A program made the position numbers and the translations under genes. 64,000 nt of DNA from Allobosea sp. 117 (lineage in GTDB: Bacteria > Pseudomonadota > Alphaproteobacteria > Rhizobiales > Xanthobacteraceae): assembly GCF_000702305.1 (NCBI RefSeq), contig NZ_JNLC01000013.1, positions 186,001-250,000 on the forward strand, written 5' to 3'. The first letter of the stretch is position 1; each line of letters opens with the position of its first letter. The notes beneath the pieces are model-generated. The model had not been told where the DNA came from. It saw only the letters and a program-made list of their open reading frames with translations, and made no database searches. Shown in pieces: positions 58,240 to 64,000 of the stretch.

Positions 58240-59079
58240 ATGCTCGACACGCTGCTCTCCCCCTTCCAGTTCGCGTTCATGGTCAACGCTCTCGTCATCT
58301 CAGGGCTGGTCGCGGTGCCGATGGCGCTGCTCTCCTGCTTCCTGGTGCTGAAGGGCTGGTCGCTGATGGGCGACGCCATCTCCCACGCGGTGTTTCCCGG
58401 TGTGGTGCTGGCCTACATCGTCGGCCTGCCCTTTGCGCTCGGCGCCTTCGCCGCCGGCATGTTCTGCGCCGTGGCGACGGGATTCCTGAAGGACAACAGC
58501 CGCATCAAGCAGGACACGGTGATGGGCATCGTTTTCTCCGGCATGTTCGGCGCCGGGCTGGTGCTCTACGTCAAGATCCAGTCCGAGGTGCATCTCGACC
58601 ACATATTGTTCGGCGACATGCTCGGCGTCGCTTGGCGCGACATCGCCGAGACGGCGCTGATCGCCGCCGTGGTCTCCGGCATCATCGCGGTGAAGTGGAA
58701 GGACTTCCTGCTGCACGCCTTCGATCCGGCACAGGCCAGGGCGGTCGGCTTGCGTGTCGGGCTGTTGCATTACGGCCTGCTGTGCCTCATCTCGCTGACC
58801 ATCGTCGGGGCTCTGAAGGCAGTGGGGCTGATCCTCGCCATCGCCATGTTGATCGCGCCGGGCGCCAGCGCCTTCCTGCTGGCGCGCACCTTCGGCGCCA
58901 TGCTGGTGCTGTCGGTCGCGATCGCCATCGGCGCCTCGCTGCTCGGCGTCTACCTGTCCTTCTTCCTCGACAGCGCGCCGGCCCCGACCATCGTGCTGCT
59001 GATGAGCCTCGTCTTCGTCGCCGCCTTCATCCGCTCCTCGCGGGCGGCCAGAAGGATCGAGACCGGCGGTTCCGCCTGA
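58240..59079 (+). CDS. sitD: Mn/Zn ABC importer, permease 2
   Basis: 279 aa ABC-3 permease, paralog of sitC: LSCFLVLKGWSLMGDAISHA, GMFGAGLVLYVKIQSEVHLD, ILAIAMLIAPGASAFLLART. Pairs with SitC as a heterodimer. Last gene of sitABCD; a GMC remnant follows on the other strand. Confidence 0.93.
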   Translation: MLDTLLSPFQFAFMVNALVISGLVAVPMALLSCFLVLKGWSLMGDAISHAVFPGVVLAYIVGLPFALGAFAAGMFCAVATGFLKDNSRIKQDTVMGIVFSGMFGAGLVLYVKIQSEVHLDHILFGDMLGVAWRDIAETALIAAVVSGIIAVKWKDFLLHAFDPAQARAVGLRVGLLHYGLLCLISLTIVGALKAVGLILAIAMLIAPGASAFLLARTFGAMLVLSVAIAIGASLLGVYLSFFLDSAPAPTIVLLMSLVFVAAFIRSSRAARRIETGGSA

Positions 59080-59169
59080 CGGGGCGCCGGGCTTGATCGG
59101 TGCGCTCGACGCCGTCGGCGGCCTTGAACACGGCGCCGTCCGCACGTCCCCGCGCATCCAGCGCGCGCC

Positions 59170-59450
59170 CTAGAGCACGGTGCCGCCGCCGCCGTTGTAC
59201 ATCATCGGCTTTATGTCGGAGCGGCTGTCATCGATGAGATAATCGCCGGGGCCGCGACGGATGTTCGGGCTAGCGCTCCACGCACCGAAGGACGTCAACT
59301 CCCAGTCGTCGTGCTCGCCGCGATAGGAGGAGGGGTCCGGACGCGGTCCCTGTACAGCACGTCCACGCCGGCCTCCGCCAGTCGTCGGGCGACCACGCCT
59401 CCCGACAGCCCGGCGCCGACGATTAGCACCTCGGCCGCCCTCCGGCATGA
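59170..59450 (-). pseudogene. GMC oxidoreductase remnant, frameshifted
   Basis: On the minus strand: EVLIVGAGLSGGVVARRLAE (FAD motif) in one frame, then, after a shift near 59354, SSYRGEHDDWELTSFGAWSA, SPNIRRGPGDYLIDDSRSDI and KPMMYNGGGGTVL in another, ending in TAG. A full GMC enzyme is over 500 aa; about 90 remain. Different subfamily from the intact gene at 39609. Confidence 0.75.
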
Positions 59451-59591
59451 CGGGGGGAAGAACCGACCCGAACCACCCGACACATTTCCGGCCAGGCTCT
59501 GAGGTCGGTCGAGGCAGCCCGTAAAAGTTTAATCAATTTTTACCAACCTCCCTGCTACCTCCCTACCCGTTATCTATCGGGATGAAGTGCC

Positions 59592-60668
59592 ATGGCCGGT
59601 CCTGCGCAGAAGCTTCGTATCGCCCTGCTGTTCGGCGGGCGCTCGGCCGAGCACGACGTCTCGGTGATGTCGGCGACCAATGTCGCGCGGGCGCTCGATC
59701 CCGCGCGCTACGACACGGTTCCGGTCTTCGTCACCCGCGCTGGGCGCTGGCTGCTGAGCAGCCTGGTGGACGGCGTGCTGGCGACGCCCGCGCAGGGCAC
59801 GGAGCTGTGCCTGGTGCCGGGCGGGCGCGGGCGCCTGCTGGCGATCCCCGCCTCGGGCACGCCGCACGAGCTGGCGCCGATCGACGCGCTGTTCCCGGTG
59901 CTGCACGGGCCGCATGGCGAGGACGGTTCGGTGCAGGGCCTCGCCGAGGTCGCCGACGTCCCCCTCATCGGCTGCGGCATCCTCGGTTCGGCCAATGCGC
60001 TCGACAAGGACATCGCCAAGCGCCTGCTCAACGCCGCCGGCATCCCCGCCGCGCGGTCGGTTACGATCCGCCCCGACGCGGTGCCGAGCTTCGAGGAGCT
60101 GGAGCGTGCGCTCGGGCTGCCGGTCTTCATCAAGCCGGCGCGGCAGGGCTCCTCGGTCGGCGTGAGCAAGGTGGCGAACGCCGACCAGTACGAGGCGGCG
60201 CTGGCAGAAGGCTTCCGGCACGACGGCAAGCTGCTCGCCGAGGAGTTCATCCGCGGCCGCGAGATCGAGTGCGCCGTGCTGGAGGACCCGCAAGGCGGAC
60301 TGTTCGTCTCGCGCCCCGGCGAGATCGCGCCGGCAGAAAGCCACGGCTTCTATACCTACGACGCCAAATATGTCGACGCTGACGGCGCGGCGATCATGGT
60401 GCCGGCGCAACTGCCGCCGGAGTTGGAGGAGCAACTGCGCGAGGCGGCGGCGCGCGCCTTCCGGGCGGTCGGTTGCGACGGCATGGCGCGTGTCGATTTC
60501 TTCGTGACGGCGGACCGGGGCTTCCTCGTCAACGAGCTGAACACGATCCCCGGCTTCACCAATATCAGCATGTATCCCAAGGCGATGGCGGCGAGCGACG
60601 TCAGCTATCCCGAGCTGATCGACCGGCTGGTCGCACATGGGCTGGCCCGCGCCGGGCGCGCCGGCTAG
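59592..60668 (+). CDS. ddl: D-alanine--D-alanine ligase
   Basis: 358 aa ATP-grasp enzyme joining two D-Ala for peptidoglycan. LFGGRSAEHDVSVMSA, VLHGPHGEDGSVQGLAEVAD, PVFIKPARQGSSVGVSKV, and the metal-binding end GFLVNELNTIPGFTNISMYP. An upstream ATG at 59582 is out of frame. The stop TAG starts a TAGAGC repeat-type sequence. Confidence 0.95.
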   Translation: MAGPAQKLRIALLFGGRSAEHDVSVMSATNVARALDPARYDTVPVFVTRAGRWLLSSLVDGVLATPAQGTELCLVPGGRGRLLAIPASGTPHELAPIDALFPVLHGPHGEDGSVQGLAEVADVPLIGCGILGSANALDKDIAKRLLNAAGIPAARSVTIRPDAVPSFEELERALGLPVFIKPARQGSSVGVSKVANADQYEAALAEGFRHDGKLLAEEFIRGREIECAVLEDPQGGLFVSRPGEIAPAESHGFYTYDAKYVDADGAAIMVPAQLPPELEEQLREAAARAFRAVGCDGMARVDFFVTADRGFLVNELNTIPGFTNISMYPKAMAASDVSYPELIDRLVAHGLARAGRAG

Positions 60669-60670
60669 AG

Positions 60671-60723
60671 CCCTTTCTGTTCGGATGGAAACATCCGAAC
60701 GACAAGAAAGTGCTCTCGATTCA
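60671..60723 (+). repeat. Repeat B, copy 2 (structured)
   Basis: Same 53-bp length and ends as 27933-27985. The hairpin arms are TTCGGATG/CATCCGAA instead of CGATCAG/CTGATCG, with compensatory base-pair changes. It begins 2 bases after the ddl stop codon. Confidence 0.75.
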
Positions 60724-60730
60724 ATAGGCT

Positions 60731-60782
60731 GGAGCATTTCCTCTTCGATCAGATGGCTCCATCTGATCGGGAAATGCTCTAA
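60731..60782 (+). repeat. Repeat B-like element, copy 3
   Basis: GGAGCATTTCC...GGAAATGCTCT outer arms enclose CGATCAGATGG-CT-CCATCTGATCG. Related to copies 1 and 2 in plan and in the GATCAG core, 7 nt after copy 2. It ends 4 nt before the inhibitor gene's stop. Confidence 0.7.
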
Positions 60783-60785
60783 GGA

Positions 60786-61523
60786 TCACGGCGCCGGCCG
60801 GCTCAACAGCAGCGGACGGTTGCCTTCCGGCACGCGGGCCCAGCCGCCTTCCTCCTGCTTGGCGAAGCGCAGGCGGTCGCCCTTCGCGTTGAGCATCACG
60901 AGGTCGCCGCGCTCGATACGCCAGCGGTCCGGCGCGAAGCGGACGATGCCGGTGTCGCAGCCGGCGGCGAGGGTGAGCGCGAAGTCGCCGTCGCCGATCT
61001 GGCCTTCCCCGAGGGTGACGCGGCAGACCGGCGCGCCCTCGGCGCGGGCGATGTCCCAGGCGCCGAAGAGGTCGGCGGGTTGCGCCTGCTCGGCCGGGTC
61101 GGCGAGGCGCGGATTGACCAGGAAATAGACGCCGTCATTCTCGCGCAGCGCCTCCCAGGTGCCGCCGACGCCCTCGCTGAACTCGGCGACGAGGCGGCCC
61201 TGCCGGTCCTGCAGGCGGATGGTGTCGCCCGCTCCCGGCGTCCAGCCGGCGATGTCGGCGCTGAACAGGATGAGCTCGGAGCAGCTCGTCCTGTCGAACT
61301 CCACGGCAAAGCCCGCGGCGCCGGCGGCGTCCGCCTTCAGGGTGATCGGGCAGACGCGGTCGCCATCGGCATTGGTGAGCTGATAGGGCGCGGCAAGGGC
61401 GGTGACGAGCGCGACATCGGCCTTTTCCTGCGCATGCGCCATCGGGGACAGGAGAGCCCCGAGCAGGCACAGGACGGCGGCAACGCGGCGCTTAGACCTC
61501 TCGCCCGATTTCGGCATGCCCAT
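60786..61523 (-). CDS. Secreted protein with two Inh/AprI-type protease-inhibitor domains
   Basis: 245 aa. Signal peptide about residues 1-31 (ends MAHAQ). Two copies of the Inh-like beta-barrel: domain 1 about 35-135 (PYQLTNADGDRVCPITLKAD, TSCSELILFSADIAGWTPGA, DTIRLQDRQGRLVAEF) and domain 2 about 145-245 (LFGAWDIARAEGAPVCRVTL, AAGCDTGIVRFAPDRWRIER, GDLVMLNAKGDRLRF). Each has the conserved pair of cysteines. Single-domain AprI blocks alkaline metalloproteases. Confidence 0.8.
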   Translation of the reverse strand: MGMPKSGERSKRRVAAVLCLLGALLSPMAHAQEKADVALVTALAAPYQLTNADGDRVCPITLKADAAGAAGFAVEFDRTSCSELILFSADIAGWTPGAGDTIRLQDRQGRLVAEFSEGVGGTWEALRENDGVYFLVNPRLADPAEQAQPADLFGAWDIARAEGAPVCRVTLGEGQIGDGDFALTLAAGCDTGIVRFAPDRWRIERGDLVMLNAKGDRLRFAKQEEGGWARVPEGNRPLLLSRPAP

Positions 61524-61573
61524 CCGCCGTCCTTTCCACCAAGCCGGCACGCTACCACCCGTGCCGTGCCGGG

Positions 61574-62569
61574 TCACGCCGGGCGCGCGGGCACCGGCGT
61601 CTCGGGCACCGGGGTGAGCGGCGGGCGGCCGTCGAACCAGGCGAGCAGGTTGTCGACCACGAGCTGGCCCATGGCGCGGCGCGTTAGATGCGTCGCCGAG
61701 GCGACATGCGGCAGCAGCACCACGTTGTCGAGCGCGATGAGCGCCTCGGGCACGTGCGGCTCGTTCTCGAACACGTCGAGCCCGGCGGCGCCGAGCGTGC
61801 CGGCAGTGAGCGCGCGGATCAGCGCCGGCTCGTCGACCACGGAGCCGCGCGCCACATTGATGAGCATGCCCTGCGGGCCGAGCGCCGCCATCACCTCCTC
61901 GTTGATCATGTGCCGGGTCTCAGCCCCGCCGGGGACGATGACGATGAGTACGTCCGTCTCCCGCGCCATTTCGAGGAGGTCGGCATAGTAGCGGTAGGGC
62001 ACGTCCGGTGCGGCGCGGCGGCTGTGATAGACGACCGGCCGGCCAAAGCCGACGAGACGACGGGCGATCGCCTTGCCGATGCGGCCCATGCCGACGATGC
62101 CGATGGTGCGGTCGCGCAGCGTGGCGGTGAGCGGATAGGCACCCTGCGGCCACTTGCCGGCGCGCAGATAGCGCTCGGCCTGCGGCAACTGGCGGATGGT
62201 GGCCAGGGTGAGCGCGACCGCGAGATCGGCGACGTCGTCGTCGAGCACGCCCGGCGTGTTGGTGACCACAACGCCGCGCCCGGCGGCGGCGGTGGTGTCC
62301 ACGGCGTCATAGCCGACGCCGAAATTGGCGACGATCTCGACCGCCGGCAGCTTCTCCAGCAGGGCGCCGGTGACGCGGCGCGCGCCGCCGCCCGTCGAGC
62401 CGACGCCGGTCGCCACCGCCTTGATGCGCGGGCCGGCCTCAGCCAGCACCTGCTCGGCGTCCGCCGCATCCAGCCGATGGACGACGAAGCGGTTGGCGAG
62501 CTGTGCCTCGATCATCGGCATCATCGGCCCGGTCTGGAGGAGTTCGGGGCGCTCGGCCTGCCCGGTCAT
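61574..62569 (-). CDS. D-2-hydroxyacid dehydrogenase (glyoxylate/hydroxypyruvate reductase-like)
   Basis: 331 aa. NAD(P) motif TIGIVGMGRIGKAIARRLVG, catalytic Arg in INVARGSVVDEPAL, Glu in GLDVFENEPHVP, His in LLPHVASAT. Reduces glyoxylate or hydroxypyruvate in relatives (GhrB). AGGAGA lies before the ATG. It could tie to the glyoxylate island, but it is far away and the substrate is unproven. Confidence 0.88.
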   Translation of the reverse strand: MTGQAERPELLQTGPMMPMIEAQLANRFVVHRLDAADAEQVLAEAGPRIKAVATGVGSTGGGARRVTGALLEKLPAVEIVANFGVGYDAVDTTAAAGRGVVVTNTPGVLDDDVADLAVALTLATIRQLPQAERYLRAGKWPQGAYPLTATLRDRTIGIVGMGRIGKAIARRLVGFGRPVVYHSRRAAPDVPYRYYADLLEMARETDVLIVIVPGGAETRHMINEEVMAALGPQGMLINVARGSVVDEPALIRALTAGTLGAAGLDVFENEPHVPEALIALDNVVLLPHVASATHLTRRAMGQLVVDNLLAWFDGRPPLTPVPETPVPARPA

Positions 62570-62621
62570 GTCGGTCTCCTGCGTTGAGCGGGCCGGTATC
62601 CTCGCCGAACCCGCCGCGGTT

Positions 62622-63563
62622 TCAAGGGGCGCTGTCGGTGATATTGGCCTCGATCGCCTGTTCCGCCTTGCCGGCGCGCTCGCGCGAGATGAGATAGAGG
62701 CCGGAGGCGATGACGATGGCGGCGCCCGCCAGCGTCCAGCCATCGGGGACCTGGCCGAACACCAGCCAGCCGAGCAGCGCCATCCAGATGATCTGCGAAT
62801 AGAGGAAGGGCGCCAGCACCGAGGCGGGGGCGCGCTGATGGGCGAGCACCAGCAGCAGGTGCCCCGCCGCGCCATAGATGCCGGCGAGCGTCATGTTGAG
62901 GATGACGGCGGGTGCCGAGGGCGTGCTCCACACCCAGGGCAGGGCGAGCGAGGTCAGCACCGTGCCGATGAGCGAGGAGTACAGCATCATCGTGCCGGTG
63001 GAATCGGTCGGCGCCAGAATGCGGGTGGTTATGTTGTAGCCGGCGTAGCAGACCGAGCCGGCGAGCGCCGAAAGCGCCGCCGGGTGGATGCCTTCCGTGG
63101 TCGGGCGCACCACGAGCAGCACGCCGACGAAGCCGGTGAGGATCGCGATCCAGCGGCGCGGGCCGATCCATTCGCCGAGCAGGGGCCCGGCCAGCAGCGC
63201 GACGAAGAACGGCATCGAGAAGAAGATCGACATCGTCTGGTCGAGCCGCAGATATTGCAGGGCGAAGAAATTGCCGAGCGTCGTGCCGATCAGCAGCAGC
63301 CCGCGCAGGATATGGATGCCCGGCCGCGCGGTGCGCCAGACGCCCGGCGCGAACCAGGGATTGAGCACAGCCCAGCACAGCAGGAAATGGCCGATATAGC
63401 GCGCCCAGACGATCTCGACCGGGCTGATCGCCTGGCCGAGCCATTTCGCCGTCGCGTCGAGGATGGCGAAGAAGACGAGCGATCCCGAGGTGAGCCCGAT
63501 GCCGGCAAGCCGCGCTCTGGTGTCGCCGGCTGCGGCGATGTGGGGTGCGGCACGCAGGGCCAC
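62622..63563 (-). CDS. EamA/DMT-family permease
   Basis: 313 aa, 10 predicted helices in two EamA repeats (SGSLVFFAILDATAKWLGQA, LRGLLLIGTTLGNFFALQYL, SALAGSVCYAGYNITTRILA, FLYSQIIWMALLGWLVFGQV). Starts with GTG at 63563 with no strong ribosome site; start uncertain. Metabolite exporter of unknown substrate. It lies 52 nt before the dehydrogenase, possibly in one operon. Confidence 0.88.
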   Translation of the reverse strand: MALRAAPHIAAAGDTRARLAGIGLTSGSLVFFAILDATAKWLGQAISPVEIVWARYIGHFLLCWAVLNPWFAPGVWRTARPGIHILRGLLLIGTTLGNFFALQYLRLDQTMSIFFSMPFFVALLAGPLLGEWIGPRRWIAILTGFVGVLLVVRPTTEGIHPAALSALAGSVCYAGYNITTRILAPTDSTGTMMLYSSLIGTVLTSLALPWVWSTPSAPAVILNMTLAGIYGAAGHLLLVLAHQRAPASVLAPFLYSQIIWMALLGWLVFGQVPDGWTLAGAAIVIASGLYLISRERAGKAEQAIEANITDSAP

Positions 63564-63804
63564 GAGACAACTCGCAAGGGAGGAGAGGCGGGGAGGGACG
63601 CGCGAAGCGCGTCACTCCTTCCCACGGGTCCGCGCCGCAGGCAAGTGGTATGACATGCTTATAAGGCGCGGCGGTGGAATGCTGCCGCGATGACCGCGCC
63701 CTTCCGAGGCGCGACCGCAAGGGCGCGGCTGGTCGAGGCCGATCGCGCGGGTTCTCGAATCAGGCGCGCTTCATCGACCGCGTGCCGCCGGCGGCGAGAG
63801 CGCT

Positions 63805-64000
63805 CTATGCCGTCTCGTCGGCCGTCTCGGTCTCGTCGTCGATGTCCGCCGCGTCATTGGCGTCGGTGGCGGCGCCGAGCTGCGAGGCGAGGTTCTTCTC
63901 GACGCGGCGCAGCAGCTTGCGCAGCCGCTTGCGATCCTTGCCGTCGAGGCCGAAGCTCATCGTGTCCTCGATGCGGTCCCAGATGCCGTCGATCGCTCCC
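63805..64000 (-). CDS. MarR-like regulator, C-terminal end only
   Basis: The last 64 codons, running off the window edge: IDGIWDRIEDTMSFGLDGKD, RKRLRKLLRRVEKNLASQLG and an acidic tail TDANDAADIDDETETADETA. The helix pattern is that of the MarR dimerisation end. The stop is TAG in TAGAGCGCTC, again a TAGAGC end. Family call is tentative. Confidence 0.5.
   Translation of the reverse strand, partial: GAIDGIWDRIEDTMSFGLDGKDRKRLRKLLRRVEKNLASQLGAATDANDAADIDDETETADETA

Overview
The window is high-GC, densely coded DNA from an alphaproteobacterium, most likely a Hyphomicrobiales (Xanthobacteraceae-like, e.g. the Starkeya/Ancylobacter group; inferred from protein style, not proven). Support comes from the SucC/SucD, ThiC and cold-shock protein sequences, the DUF6481 and DUF1488 small-protein island, a CIRCE-controlled second groESL, and palindromic intergenic repeats. 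I see no rRNA, tRNA, CRISPR array, insertion sequence or prophage.

Layout. 0-2.9 kb: end of purA, a proline-rich membrane protein and a small membrane ORF. 2.9-23.3 kb: an oxalate/glyoxylate island. It holds panE2-FAH-sucC-sucD (minus), gcl-hyi-glxR (minus) with a divergent iclR, oxc-frc2-PAS-frc1 (minus), two paralogous GntR/FCD regulators, and two tandem oxalate/formate-antiporter-type MFS genes (plus). 23.3-39.3 kb: housekeeping genes (Nudix, methyltransferase, thiC with TPP riboswitch, lytic transglycosylase, CDF transporter, TPR protein, DoxX, ECF sigma/anti-sigma, KDG kinase, aminotransferase, double GNAT, SDR/AraC pair, map-radC). 39.6-48.2 kb: a GMC dehydrogenase and a polyamine-type ABC importer with an IclR regulator, a ThuA-like gene and an MFS exporter. 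48.3-55.1 kb: a stress island of tiny conserved proteins, two cspA genes and groESL. 55.1-59.5 kb: sitABCD-type Mn/Zn importer between two decayed gene remnants. 59.6-64 kb: ddl, a double Inh-domain protein, a glyoxylate/hydroxypyruvate reductase-like dehydrogenase, an EamA permease and a partial MarR-like gene.

How the oxalate island works (family knowledge plus inference). OFA carriers exchange oxalate for formate. Frc makes oxalyl-CoA, and Oxc decarboxylates it to formyl-CoA, which re-primes Frc. A PanE-family enzyme of the kind shown to be oxalyl-CoA reductase in Methylobacterium would make glyoxylate, which Gcl, Hyi and GlxR take to glycerate. Reduction releases free CoA rather than formyl-CoA, so it needs a separate CoA donor. 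The sucCD genes lie in the same operon as panE2, and that operon's promoter carries a 17-bp operator matching at 16/17 positions the one upstream of the oxalate-cluster gntR. I therefore propose that SucCD plus a succinyl-CoA-using Frc paralog form an ATP-driven oxalate-activation module. Glycerate kinase and formate dehydrogenase are not in the window.

The other main signals are a structured repeat whose hairpin covaries between copies, repeat elements whose first bases form the TAG stop codon of the gene before them, an ACAAC-N4-GTTGT operator shared by two transcription units, and an exact 18-mer found three times in the stress island, twice just downstream of a cspA gene.
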